A stretch of DNA of 64,000 bases from Haliclystus octoradiatus (lineage: Eukaryota; Cnidaria; Staurozoa; Stauromedusae; Haliclystidae): assembly GCA_916610825.1 (NCBI GenBank), contig OU744453.1, forward strand, positions 12,481,826 to 12,545,825, read 5' to 3'. The notes beneath the pieces were generated by a model. That model ran no database searches. It was given only the letters and a program-made list of their open reading frames with translations, and was not told where the DNA came from. Position numbers and translations under genes: made by a program. Of this stretch, positions 32,025-47,300 are shown piece by piece. Within the stretch, counting starts at the first letter, position 1. The number at the start of each line of letters is the position of its first letter.

Positions 32025-32318
32025 GACTAGTGTACTACGACAATCAAAGTCTTGTAGTTTCTCATAAAATGATTTTTTTATGTATTTCTTCTCGGAGGCA
32101 GCTACAAAAGCGCACACGTTTTTCCAGAAAACAAAGATAATTCAGAAAAAACTCTCAGCCTCGTTATATCTCAGCCTCACAATTTTAACAATAATTGGAG
32201 TCACGTGACTTTTGATCAAACGAAACTCAACCTATTATTTCACAACCAGAAGGCGCGAATTTACTTTATTTGAAGAACAATTTTATTAGTTTTGTCTAAT
32301 TTTACCACAATCATCACA
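32025..32318. promoter_or_regulatory. shared bidirectional promoter of UTP23 and the microprotein gene
   Basis: Only 294 bases separate the UTP23 ATG (minus, 32024) from the microprotein ATG (plus, 32319). Both first exons end at strong donors. No TATA box is obvious on either side. Divergent, TATA-less promoters are common for housekeeping genes, so a shared promoter is the simplest reading. Confidence 0.6.
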
Positions 32319-35300
32319 ATGTGTCGGGCAGTAACGTGCTCTAACTGTAGTAAAACTACTTGGATGGGTGAGTTAGACAGTACACATTATTTAATACTGG
32401 ACATGTTTGTTTGTTTGTGTTGAAATTCATAGTGGGGCAGCTAACGGAAATCTTACCGCAAATTGTGATACGAGTATAAATTTAGTATCAAACGAAAGAT
32501 AATCGTTTATACTTCAAATAGAGCCCGTGACCCCACCCAGATTCAGCCTGAGTGCCGAGAAAATGGCATCCAAAGTTTGGTTCCACCTACGTCCGTCTTG
32601 CTAAAAAATTGCGAATGTGGTGAAATATTTTTGAGTAGAATATACATAATTGCTATTTTTATTATTGTAATACTCTTATTAAGACTCCCAAATTCGTTCT
32701 ACAGCAAAATATTGTTTTTATCTATGGTATTGCGCAATTCTACAATTTGCCCATGCGCAGAGTCAATTTCTGAATTACATAAATTTAGCCTTAATAAGGC
32801 CTATCGTAGTGCCAAGAATCAAGCCATTGCGAATTTGCGGGCGCGTCAAAATCTCAAAAATCGTGCCAAAACATTAACATTTTGAAGCAAAATCTGCTAT
32901 TTTGAATAAATATGCATTATCAATCAGCCCAACCCAGCCAATTATGATATTTCGACATGACAAGAAACATAAAAATGATAATAAATTTTGGTTACCTTTA
33001 AACAAATTCCCCTCCAAGCGTGTCAAACATCGTCAATTTGCAAACCTATCAACAAGGGTTTGTATGGCCAAGTAAAATAACGCGAGTCAAAACGCATGCA
33101 AAAAGTCAAGATAACGTCAAATTTAGTGAAAGGAAGTCACCAACCCAGTTGGTTCCTGGTAGGGAAACCTATGATTGGTCAGTTTATATTTATTTTTAGA
33201 CATAAACATGAGTAAAATTCCCCTCCAAGGCATTTGTTTACAGTCAACTAGCATTGCCTTTCGTGTCCGCCATTGTTCTATCGAGATATTTCACACTTGC
33301 AGTTTGATGTTTATTCTTTGTAGACTTTTAACAATCTGGTAGATATTATTCTTGATAACGGCTAAGGAATGCTATATGTATCCAGTTAAATCAATAATGT
33401 AACCATCTATCTTACTTTTGAGTATTGAATTATTGGGATGTTTTCAGAATTGTGGTTATCACTTCTACTTGTTATACTTATATAGTCACTATATAAGAAG
33501 ATATTAAGGATAGATTGCAGATATTTTGCAAGGGGTCTTTCCAACATAATGTAAATTTAATAACATATCCTAACTTATTAACTCGTTTAGATAAATAAAA
33601 TAACGTATTTATTATGTCGTACACTGAGATATGTTGTAGTAATGTTCCCGAAAATTGACAGTTGACCCTATGGGAAAACTCCCTTAAGCCCCTGATGTTC
33701 GTTGCACGCAAACAATTGAGCGGCGTGAATAAAACAAATCAGTCTAAGGATTTCACAGTAGTCTTGGAGACAGGAATGAGAGTGAGATGAGATTATTATA
33801 TCCAGATATGATTGTAATGTAGTAGTGTTCCCAAAAGATTATGAATTAAGGATTATTGAAGTACTCAAATCAAGGTAGACTACAGTGATTAAATACATAG
33901 TTGTTATAGTAATTCCTATGTACTGTACAAAAAGCTGATAAAATACTAACAGATAATGATATGAGATTATTATATCCAAATGTGCTGCTGATGTACGATA
34001 GTGCTCGCAAAAGTCTACCATATGGCATATGGTTCAACGCACCTGCGCAATGAATCTGCTATGCGAATAGAAACATCAGACTAGAAACTCTAAAATGGTC
34101 TGGACAGAACATTAAAGTGAAATAACAATTCACATAAACAAAGAAACAATCAAATAATTTAAGAATTGTTGAAGTACATATAAAAGTTGACTACAGCGAT
34201 TAAATACATTTCAACAGATAAAATTAGCTAATATACAACAAGGTGATAAAATACAAAGCAATAAGCCTTCTGGATATTTATTATATAAATATATATTTTT
34301 GTAACTTTATTTCTATATTTTTCTATATATTTATGAATATTTTTATGGGATGTTAATTATATGTAACCATTACATCCAAATACATATTTGTAATCAAATA
34401 AAAAAATTTTAAGCTTCATGAAGTAGATTTTTGGAATAACTGCCTATTGATACTATTTGACGCCTGCCCCCATGCCCCCTTCGGTGTAGTGACATTGTTT
34501 ATTGCTCGGTTCATTGAATGGTTCAGGTATTCAACTGATTGTTGCTGGAACTGATGTAGATTACCGAAATGTTCATATAAAAAAGGAAAATGTGTTAGTA
34601 GATGACAATAATTTGGTATCTCGTTTACGAAAAAGGCTTTTGTAAAGTCATTTAAAAATTGCGTTACATCAGTTTTCACGTTTTGAAAAGAATGTGAGTC
34701 AGATACCCTGATAGTTTCCCACAACTTTTCCCATGACCTAAAAGTTTTATCAATCAAATCAAACTGATCTTGCTGCAAAGATTTGCAGAATCGGTGCATA
34801 ACAGTTGGTATAAACACTTTGGCAAGCAGTTTTTTCCTCATTGCCATGGTCAGTTTTGAAAACCTGGTTCCAGATGCATCATTTTTCATTGTGAACCCTG
34901 TTATTCCATTGCCTTTACAAATTGTAAGAAACACTTCCCTCTCGGCAGGCGACAAATGATCCATAAGGCGGTTAAACATCTGATCTGTCACCCTTAAATA
35001 ACAGTGCAATGTATCCACCATAACAAATGTAAAAATCGATGAATCAATCAATGGAAAATTACCGCTACTATTTATTCCTGGATCATCAGTCTTCAATGAT
35101 GGAATATATAGCTTTCCTTCTTCATTGTAAGCCCAACGAGGAATACATTTGCTATTGGGGGATACATTACATTCATGCCATAACGACTTATCACATTTAC
35201 AATATATACAAGTATCTCTACCATGTGCAGCTTTGTACCCTAAAACAAGTAAAAGTGACTTCAGGTCCATACAGAGAAAATGTTTCACAGTCTTATCCAA

Positions 35301-38300
35301 GTCCATTTTGATAAGGTCTGGTACTATATCCCAGAAGCCACTCTCTTTATGTAGATCATATGATTCATCACCTAGAATAGATGCAATAGGTTAAAATTAA
35401 CATCGTAAATACATAACTGGTAACATGCCAATGGCAATGATGTATAGGAGCTCCCGTTAAATTTATTACGCACACACAAACTTTCTGATGGTCAGAATTA
35501 ATATATAAAATCAGGTATCAGGCACAGAGCATAACTTTTGTAAAAATCTTGATTACATTCAGGTTAATACATTATTATAAGTTATTTGACTATCACAGAT
35601 GTGGATGATTCTACCAGTAACACTTATCAAAATTCATAATTTCAGCTAGAATAGATTTGTAGCATGATTGCACTGATATCAAACTAAACCGCATTACATA
35701 CATAATTAGTACTGTGTGAAGTAGTAACACAGCTGCAACTTTTAATAAGTTTAGACAATACAATTAACTATTTCCAGGATTATCGAAAAGTTTCAGTGTA
35801 CAGTCAAAGCTTTACAACGGTCACCTCTATACAGCACTTCAGTGTCTAGTTAGTAGTTTTGGCTAATTTTTTTAATATCTATTCAATAGTATTTAAGTTG
35901 ACAATCCATAAAAAGGCCATCTGTATAATGCGGTCAATTTATCTACACCAGATAGCTGAATGTTCCATTGTACATCCATCTTAATTGAGCATACACATAA
36001 TGGATATTGCTGAAGTTAGATATATGTATGTCAAAATATAAATGTTCTCACCTTTTATACCTTGAAGAGGGACAATACTTGAAGAGTTCTGGGTACCATC
36101 CACTCTTGATGCTGAGAATGTGACACCACTTCTGAATTTTCCAGGATTGTGACCATCTGCGGAGAATTTAATTATTAAAGGGTCATCATCCACAGCATTC
36201 ACTAATTTCCTGTACACACTTTCAATGCTGATTTGATCATTTGCCTTTGCCCTCTCCTGTCTGATCTTATAGACAGATGGTTGATGTTTTCCTAGAAAGA
36301 TAAATATAGTATGAGAACAGTCAAAACAGGATAAGTTGCAATAGCTTTATTTATTGGTATCAGATTATGAACTGTACAAAGAAAATAAGTTCATAGGAAA
36401 GAAGTTGCATTTTGGTATGCTAAAAAAGTATAGCCCAAGTTTGCAGATATCAACAGGCTATAAGGTAATGTGCAGCTGAAATTAAAACATGAAGTACGGT
36501 AGCACTTGCTTCAAAGCAATTAAATAATTACAAACTCAATTAATATCCTAAAATAGGTTATGGGTTTTACATCTACTAAATATACAATGACATAGACTAA
36601 CATGGACAATGATGTGTAGTAATATACAATATGAAGACAATTGGTGGGAATCTTCCGCAATAATGTTCCCTAGCTGATTGAATATTATTGTAACAAATAA
36701 TTGACACTTAAATTTTTATTTTATAAGCAATAGAATAACATGCTTATTGGGAATGAGCAACAGATCATTATTGAAACGGATCACTTTTTCTCCATGAGAA
36801 GGACTACTCTATTGCTAATTATTGGTTAAGAGGCAGATTTGGAACATTTACTCAATCATGTTCAATTTTCTATGTAATATATCAAAAGTAACATCATATA
36901 GCATTATTAAAGTATATAAAGTAATAGTGATAAGTAGAATAGCAAATGCACACAAATATATAAAACATGCAGCAGTAATTTGACTGTCAGATTTTGCGTA
37001 TTTTTGGTAATTGATGTTAGTTCATGAACTAAAAATTCATGTTGAATATGATCAGTTATTAATTCATTCAAATCTTAGTAATATCGAATTCATTCTAGAC
37101 ATGGAATGCAGATACTATACTAAAATCATTCAAAACATTTAAGGGTGATTCATTCACCCTCTATATCTACTTTTAAATTCCTGTCCACTAAAACCACATA
37201 AAGATTTCCCGTTGCATATGTACTTTCAACATGCCTGCATCATCCTAACTTACATTGCTAATACAGTCAAACCTATTATAACGGTCATCTCCCTATAGAT
37301 AGCGGTCACATCTGCTGGTCACATGTCTAAAATAATATATTCTACTTGATCAACCCTGTATACAAAGGCCACTTGCATATAGTGGTCAGTTCATCTACCT
37401 TTCATGCTGGTTGTGATATACAAGTTTCACTGTAATAGTTTATGAATTTGTATTACAGTAAGAAAGTTAAGAACATACCTTTGATAGCTGCATATTTATT
37501 CTGCGATATCCCTGCACGATCCAAATCTTTGCTCATCCTTCTTGGGGATAGCTTAGGGACTACAGTCCACTTGCCCATACCAAGATTTTCTCTTATAAAA
37601 AACTTTCTTCTTGATAATGTCCGTTTACTTTTTGGGCTTGCAAGTTTAATCTCCCTCTTTTTCCTTTGGGCAGCTATTAGCTTGTTCTTGGTATCATAGA
37701 GTTCATTCTGTAAGCTACTTATTTCTTTCTCTAATTCTTCTATTTTCCCATGGCTACTGATTATTGATACTTCAAAACAAGAATTATCGTCATTCAATTT
37801 TGAAAAAAATGAACTACCACAATCGCGACCTTTGTATGCTTTCAAATAGCGTACTCTTAATCGTTGAAACTTTTTTTTGGCGGATACTGGTAAAGTTATT
37901 ACTTTCTCAGCTTTTAGACATTGTTTGATTGTTTCCTTTATTGTTGTTTCGGAAAGTAAATGTTTTTGAGTAATCAGATTGTTTTTCAATAGATTGTACA
38001 TCACAACATTGAATTTAATAGATTTATCTGAATGAGTCATGTCTGTGTAAATTCTTTGCCAATGACAATACTAACGTTCAATGATACCAGGTCAATGTTC
38101 CTAACTTTTCTTGTCTTGATATCAACAGATCTTACACTATATTTGATCCTTCCCTCTACACAGGCTAAATTGGCAACTTTCTCCTTAAATAAATGTTGCA
38201 CTCTTTTGAATACTTCTGCACAATCTGGTGTAACAGGGTAACTAACCCTGAAATGAGATCTTCTAGACTTCTTCAATTTTTGACAGACAGTCTTACAAAT

Positions 38301-41300
38301 AACTTCCCAAGCAGCACTGCACTGATAAGAACTACCAGGTCGCATCACAAAGTTTATGATGATCAGTAAAATAAATAGTTTCAAATAAAAAAATCAGCAC
38401 TTACTGACTTACTGGCTGAATATCAAATAATAAAGTAAACTATCAAATCTGCAGTGATGTAGCAACAACGACTTTCTAAACTGACTGATGCTAAACATTA
38501 ATTGGATTCATTTAGACAGCAAGGACGTGATGAAGCCCCCTGGTAAGATTTGCAGGTAACGTTGACATATAAGTCATCATGCTGAGAAATGAATGAATTT
38601 CAAATTTCCGTAATTCCCATATTTTGACAACAAATGCATTACATCTGCTTGATTAGCAGTAGGAGATCATGAAATACGTGAATTCAGGAAAAATCAACTG
38701 CATGGGGCTCTGTCCAGTCCAGGAAATAGTCACAGGATAGTATAGTCAAGTGAGATTATCAATCAGAAAGAACAACTACTCAAATTACAGCTAACAAAAT
38801 TTCTAGTACTTACAGCTTACCAATTTAAATATCACTAAAACAACAACATCCTCTACTTACCAAAAAGTATGTTATGGTACATTGGCAAGGAACTTTCATG
38901 ATCATGACTTTGGAAAGGCGACGATTTTGAATTTACAGAATAAACGTTCAAGATAAACAGCTTCAGTTTTGTAATTTGGATTGAAATCCGAAACATTCAG
39001 CATTCTAAGCAGATATATTTAAAAGATTTCGGACATAAGAACAACGTAATCTTTTCGAATAAAAAGAAAAATATGTTTCAGCAGTCGATATACAAACTCC
39101 AAACTGTCGAAGCGTAGGCCGCTAATAAGCTAATTTTTGTAATAAAAATTAATCGCTCAGAATAAACCACAACAAAATTACTTTTTCTAGTCGAGTTCCA
39201 ATATTTCCATTCTTTTCAAACTAATTAAAATAATGACATTATCTAAAAATAAGTGTATCTAAGATTCTCCCTCTTCGTTCAAAACAACCACAGTGGACGC
39301 CATTTTAAGTTGCAAACTTTAATGGGAAAACGATCGCACGCGTTATTTTTTTCACGCATGCGCAATGAAAAGTGGCCCCATTATTGGCACTACGTTAAAT
39401 GAATTAATGATGCTAAATTAGCTGAAAAGGCTATAAAAATAGTTTCATATATACATAAGCAAGGCACTTTTACCATGTTTTAGCATTTTTATGAAGATGA
39501 CTATAAAACATTATCAGAATCATAATTATATAGTGCTATACCTACTTGGTTTAATTACGCTATATAAACTATATCAATTGAGAAAAAACTTTTTATAATG
39601 ATGTCCTTACTCTTACTATTGTAGCGGGTGGAATGAACGATGTATTGATTAATACCACGACACATACATAGGCGTTGATAAGATATATATTTGTGTAATA
39701 GTTGTAGCTGGCCACCAACAGGGAGAGGATGAATGAAGGGTTAATATTACCGTTGATAAACAGAGCCTCTATGAAGGTGGACCAGCTTTGCTAATGTAGA
39801 TGTTGTCGCCACGAAGGGCAGACGTGAAGAGGGTTGATAAATTACATACAGTGATTTACATTACAAGGTATACGTGATTACAAACGGAAGCTTTACAGTT
39901 GACAAAGGAAATACATTATGGATAAGACAATAGACATAAAACAATCCACTACATAACTTCCCCCCACGGAGACGGAGTCCCGTCTGTGAGTGAAAGATAT
40001 GAAATAATATTTACAGGAATGAATGAAAAAAGTATAATTATAGGATAAAAGAAATAATAATTGTTTGTTGTGATGAATTAAATAGGTATACTTATATGTA
40101 ATCGTTCTTGCTTTCTTTGATTCTGCGACTTGATGGTTATTATGCATAGTGACGAATTCTTGTTTATATGTAGTAAATCTTCGTAAATGTCTTCGTGTAG
40201 ATATGTTTTTTTTTGTTTTGCTTTGGATGTATATAGTATATTGGTATATAACTTGATAATTTTTTATGCTGAGATACTTTGTGCTTAAGTCTGGCAATCT
40301 TTAAGTTCTTGTCGGGTTAAGCCCTAATAATTTTTGTGGTTCCTGCCAGAACTTAGCTTGTGACGGCGTGAATGTATTTAATATTTTCTTCTTTTTTTTG
40401 TGTAATCACACTCACCCATGGGCGAATCTCATCTAAAATCTTACCAGATATAGCCATATACTAGCCAGGGTTTACGACGCGTAACATTCGGCTGCGTTTT
40501 TCAGATCACGTCGGTAGTTACCAATATGAAGCGGGTGGAATGAACGATGTATTGATTAATACCACCACACCTACATAGGCGTTGATAAGATATATATTTG
40601 TGTAATAGTTGTAGCTGGCCACCAACAGGGAGAGGATGAATGAAGGGTTAATATTACCGTTGATAAACAGAGCCTCTATGAAGGTGGACCAGCTTTGCTA
40701 ATGTAGATGTTGTTGCCACGAAGGGCAGACGTGAAGAGGGTTGATAAATTACATACAGTGATTTACATTACAAGGTATACGTGATTACAAACGGAAGCTT
40801 TACAGTTGACAAAGGAAATACATTATGGATAAGACAATAGACATAAAACAATCCACTACACTATATAGGCTATATTACTTATCAATTAGAATATTTTTTT
40901 CAAATGGCTGCTAATGTAAGATTGGTTTGAATACGACTTTCCGATCACGTACTATGTCAGTGACGGCTCGTATAAGCCAGCCTTGGGCTTGCGGCCTGCA
41001 CCCGAGCCAACTCAGCCTTCGGCTTCCTCAACTTTGCGTATTTTAATCGCAATTGATGAGCAGTTCATCTCATTTTAAGCTGCAAAAATTACTAAACCTT
41101 GATTAGCTGAAGGTCTATAGATACACAAGAAGTGAATTAGAAGTTCGGAAAAGTGCGCCACAGACAAGGAGTTTAATTAAAAATTGTAGTATATTTCCAT
41201 CTTGTTATTATCCAAAGACAATTGTTTTCATCCATGGCTTTTATCGGATTGCTTAGAACACGGTATACTATATTAAATAGCGTTTTAAAATTTATTTTAT

Positions 41301-44300
41301 TCTTTTAGCCATATTTAGTAGCCTATCACTATTATTATCATTGTCATTGTTGACTATTCTTATTCAAATGTTGTTTTAAATTTTACAAATTATTCCGTTA
41401 ATCATTTTATAATTTACAGATATCCCAAATAAACAAGCATTGATTGCTTCAGGGAATAGAATTATTATTATATTTACATTTTTTAGAATAATTATTATAG
41501 TCGATTTGTATATTATTATTGTTAAGTGTTTTACATGATTAATGAAACATCTATCTATCTCTGGCGTATATCTGCAAATACTTCTAACCCATACCCATGC
41601 TTAAAGAAATTATTAATATCGAGAGTCAGCTAAAGTTGAGGCTCAATAATTGTCTTCATTTTTCGCCAAACCAAGCTGATATGAGGCTAGTGCTGAAGAG
41701 ATATTTTATTATGTCCTGTTTAAAGTCGATAACATTTATTTCTTGTATAAATGCTTCGGTTGCCTCTGGACTTGAACTCCTGCCAAGCGTCCTGTTTGTA
41801 TGGAAGTAGGGATGCACCGAAATTCGGTTCGGCCGAAATATTTCCGGTTTTTCGGCCTCTTGGCCGAAATTTCGGTTCGGCCGAAATTTGGCCTTCAATT
41901 TCGGCTGTTTCGGTTAATTCCGGCCAGTTTTTAAGAACAAGTAAAATGTAGCCAATAATCACATTTGGTTATCTAAATAAAGATAATGTTCGATACTATA
42001 TTTCTTTCAATGCATCATAAAGTCTTCCGATAGGATTATAACAAGGATTTTCGCTGACCGCAGCCGTCATCAAGTTTTGCCTCATTTTCAAGTCATCCTC
42101 GCTTTCAAAAATTCACCTGACCATGTGCTCAAAAAATTTCGGCCATGATTGTTTTCGTGAATTTATGTTCCGATGTATTTATTTTTGACTTATATATAAT
42201 ATTTGGAGCATTGTTTTCTCCAATAAGGTTAAATCAATGATGTGAAGAAACAAGTGGATTAATTTGAGTGTTTATTTATTGTTCTCAGTGAAAACAAATG
42301 TTATTCAAATCATAATGGATTTCTTCACAAGGCAAAAGAAAATAATACTTGAGTAGATCGAGGAGAAATAAAATTGCTCGTTATGGCATGATCTAAACAC
42401 ATGATCTGAAAACCACCAGGAAAAGCATCATTATTTATCTTCTGTTGCAAGTTACTTACTTTGTTTTCAAAAACTTTTTGTATTCCAATGGAACACATAA
42501 ATGATTTTAACTCGGATTTAGTTTGAAATATTCAAAACAGGGGGACAAAAATCGGCCGAAATGAAACCGAAATTTCGGCCGGAATTTCGGCTAAAAAAAC
42601 CGAAACTGTATTATTTCGGTGACGGCCGAAACGACGTTTCGGTGCATCCCTATATGGAAGTCTTCTCCTTCGTCCAGTCCGGTTACAGCCTGGTGAACGT
42701 TTGTCTCTCTTTTCCAACCTCTGACCACCGCTTTCATTTTCAAATCTTAAACTTTGGAAGCGAAGATATAGCATGGGAATCGAATATGAAATGAATAGCA
42801 ATGCAATTACCTAGAATGTTACATATTAGATTTACTGTCAATGGTGACTGAACTCTTACTATCTCTTTTTAGCCCAGAAGAAAGGACGTGTAGCACAACC
42901 AAGTCTATATTCATATGAAGAACTTCTATATCATCGTAATGGACTTTCAATTGGGATTTTACTTCATGAGCGGGATTTCCCACCTTGGCGAGACAATTTA
43001 TTCATATAAACAGACTTTGGTGGACCAGCCACATTGTCATTTCATCTACGCAAGTCGCAAGTGCACTAACAGATAGCTTTGGATACCAGTCACCATTTGC
43101 AGTACACATGACATTCCAGTAGTAATACTGTTTCGAGATTAAATTCAGCTGCAGTTCCTTATCTGATGAAGAGATGAGGGTCATAAAAGATGAGGGCCAA
43201 ATCGTCTCCCTATATGTCATGCTGTGCCGTTGTAGTTGGTTGAACGTGGGACTAAAATTCCCATCTAAACAGGCGGTAAAACAGCCCTTCTGGACAGGGT
43301 CGCCGAGAGGAGGTTAAGCGATAGCCTGGGACTATGCAAATTATATTGCTCGTGAGATTTTGTTGCTAAATTGTGATTGCAGCAATGAGATTATATTTGT
43401 AAACACAATTTTCTATTGGGAAGGGCACGGTTTCTCTTCGGTCCTGCTTCTCGGTGCCATACCTGACTCAATGTAAAGTAAAGAACTGTTTTGAGGATTT
43501 TTTAAATAAGTAAATCATATTTGTGAGTTGAATGAATATTGAAAGAAAATGAAAGTAGAGCTCATTTGTACTTGAGCATTAAGAAACATGCTTTTAGAAT
43601 GCTGATACAGCCTTGCATGTAGTTTAAAATTGATTTTTAACCCTTTGTTTCTCACATGTCACAGAAGTCACATTTTCAGTCACACAAGTCACGCCGCTTC
43701 AATGGTATTTTATGTTAATCCAGAATCAATTGCAGTTATTTTCTGTTTCTATATGCTTGGTACATTCCCATTGGTCCATTATATGATTGTTTCAGATCAA
43801 TAACAATAAAACATTCTCAGGATATAGCGAAGTAGTAGCCGCTTGTAGGGATTTTTCAATTCTGAGGTCACACGAGTCACAGCTACTAAAACTGAAATAT
43901 CATTCAATTGAGGAAATTTCATAAAACAAAATTTGGACACCATAACGAGGAGCTCAATTGCTTGCTAAATCTAGATAAATTCCCCTGGGATTGCTTTTAA
44001 TTTTTAAAGGATCTTAGTTACAAATCTGGCTCTGTCACGCGAGTCACTATGAAATGACTGACATTAGTTTTATGATCATATGACAGAACAACATCCTTCG
44101 TTGGCCATTTCCAGCCACTGCCAGATCTCACCATTAGCTTGATTGTTGTGCGGCTATCATCCACAGCCATAACTTCACCAGGATAATGCAGGCAACGGTA
44201 TTCAATGATACACCAGTCTCTGATTGCTAACCTCACTATGTCGCTATTTTCATGTGTTTCAGATATGGTGATGAGACAGTGCTGGTTTTGTCAGGCTTAT

Positions 44301-47300
44301 AGATTGTAACACGTTTAAAGGCCTTTGATAATTCCTTAAGGCCTTAATTGGATGAATACAATGCATTTTTTGAGTATTTGATACTGCTCGTACAATTTCC
44401 CGAATAGTACCAAGTTCAATAGTTTGTTCATTGACTGTTCAGCGTTAATAATGATAATACCTGAGCTCTTGACGTGTGGCCATACTGCCCTCTTGATTGT
44501 CCCTCCAATTCCATCCACTACCCCTTTGCCATGAGATGTGGCGAAGAAATTCCAATTTAGTCCTTTCAGACAAAGTTTTATTTTCCAATTGTATAGGTGT
44601 GTAAGTCAAAACAGGAAACTCTATTTAATTGCGATGCTTCCCTATCACTGAACACATCGATGGTTTCTATGTCTGAGTATTGTGCATTTGTTAAGTAATT
44701 GAGAATGTGCAGCATAAATAGCCTACATTAACAATATGTTTATTGTGCTGCAGAAAGTCCGAGATGATAACCATACTTTCTTTGACTGTTCATGTTGTAA
44801 ACTGTTTACCCTCTTGTGTCTCTGTCCTTCGTGCCTCGATCTTTTCTCTCATGCACTTTGGCTGTTGTCTCTTTACATATGTATGCCAAGAAAGTAGGCT
44901 AGTTTCCATTTAAGTTCTGTGAATATTTCCATCGCACTACCAGACAAATGCACTTTCCCATTGTATGTAACCAATGACCGTGGTAGCAGCTGTTGTGGGC
45001 TCAAATTGTCTAACTTTAATTTACAACTCTCGCATTCTCGGTACATACATTTCTCCAATGTGTCATCACATATAACTTGTTTAATAAACCCTGGAATTCT
45101 TTCTGAAGAGTAGTATACGTAGCCAATGATAATAATAAGAGCTCTGACATTTTCATGGTTGCCGCGCACACATACGTTTTTTGGAATGTCCTTAAATAAT
45201 TTCACATGATTAGGGCGTAACTTGCAAAACTTACTTTTCCCAATTTTATCTTTAGGATTGTCTTACTGAGAGTCTTTCCACGACTGGCTTTTTCACGGAC
45301 AATCATAGATTGTTTGATACCAGGAGTCTGAACAGACACATCATTGCTCTCTTAATAATTTTCTACTCTTTCTCTTACAGCAGCCTCAATGCTTCGAGGA
45401 GATACTGATACCATAGATGTACTTCCAGACGGGATTAAAGCTATTCCTTCATTTTTGGCTAATTCTTCAATAACGCACCATATTTTATCTGGAGAATCTG
45501 GCTACGCAGAAAATCCTTTTTAGTTTTTGTACAGCTTTCTCTTTAGCTTGGGTAGTCCTGTACGATGATGTTGCAGATGGCAAATCTACGATTTTCAACA
45601 CCGTTAACCACCAATAAGCAATGTAGAGTTTATATAAATAAATAATGATAGAAATAGTAATAAATATTTCAACTGCTGCACTTATCTTCAATAGTTATTT
45701 AAAAATTTCAATAATTTGTGTGTCACCCCAGTAAAAAATTAGTTTCTTTCATTTTGACTATACTATCTGCGGTAGGAGCCTAGCCATTAAAAGCATATCA
45801 TTTTAGGGTGCCAGTGATTCAGTGTTGCATAAAATCCTTCCAAGCAGCTAATTTGTGCATCAGGCAAAAGTTTCTTTTTATCATTGAGAAGCTGTATCTT
45901 TGTCAGTATTGATTTAAATTTATCATGTGTGTTTGTTCCTGAATAAGGAAAAAAATGCTAACCGCAAGCATGCCCACTGATTTTTATCCATTCTTGTTCT
46001 TCTATTTCCCATGCTTACATTTACAACAAAATTTGTTCGTATGATTTCCTTCGTGCTGATGTGCTGCAATAGGGATAACCACTTGTAAATTACAATAGTT
46101 TCTAAACCTTTCTTTGTTGACATCGCGTACCAGTATATGGGATTTCTGATAACTTTGCATAGAAATTAAATGTTTGATAACAAATGTGACTCAAGAATAA
46201 TTAACTACAAATGTCCTTTTATCACCTTTTATCAGAGATAAAATTATTGCACAGCCTTAATCTTTCTTTTATTGGATTTGGCTACATGCGTGGTGTTTGG
46301 ATTTTGCTCTCTAATCCATTTTGCTGTATCTTTTAAAAATGAAGCAAACAGAGCATGAGAACTACAAATATGATCACGTTCCGGTTTGATGGGGGTAATA
46401 TATACCTTTATGACAATCTGAAATTAACACTGATATATTTATCTTGTCTTTTTCCAATTTTGCAAAACTTCTTTTAGAACCATTGCCTGACTACTCCCAG
46501 ATACATTTGACTTTGAAGTAACAAGTTTGATAAATACAATTATTGACATGTGCACAAATATTTGTTCATACGCATGTTTACTCGTGAACATGGTGTAATC
46601 ATATTTTTCATTATGTCCCATTGAGTCAAAACGATCATCTCCACTCCACACAAGTAACTTAATTGTTTTATAGATTCTAATAGTTTTGACTGGTATTCCT
46701 CTCAGTATAACTTATCTTTATTGCATATAATACAAATTGCAGGTAAGACATTTGGATTTTTGATATCTATTCCTTCAACTTTTATTGCTTCTGTCATGGG
46801 AACTTAGGAACTTCTTTTTTTGGAGTATCAGCATAACTCCTTGATGCTTTCATACTATTTCTAGTATATGTTGATACTGACTAAGCAACTCCACTCAAAT
46901 TTGTAAATTAAAATTTGTAATCCAGAATGACTAATTCCTTTACTTTTTACCTCACTCAAAAGCACTCGCTGATAGTGCCATCAATATAGTATGAAGGAAA
47001 TGCGATGAACCTGCACCTGCAGTCATATAAATCCCTTTCACAGATTTGGGGTGAAATAGCGGTGATTTGTTCTCCTTGCAGTATACTTTCCAGATGTAAT
47101 TCCTGCATGACTATGTTTTACTTTGTAAATTGATAACACTATTTACAATTTGCAGGTTCTCTGTGTTAATTGGTTCAGGTTGATTGATATAGTTTTTACG
47201 TCGACCAGGCTTGTTGTGGTCGGTAGGATTTCTGAGTTAAGGATTGTTAGCTGTATAATAACAGTGGAGTAAAGACGACTATATAGCAGTTTTTATTGAC

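Noticed and set aside
39893..40297. 134-codon minus-strand ORF
   Set aside because: It spans the interior and one LTR of the short LTR element and has no gag or pol resemblance.
41656..42801. ORFs overlapping the 41.8-42.7 kb element
   Set aside because: They translate the palindromic GGCCGAAATTTCGG repeats of the hAT MITE and have no family support.
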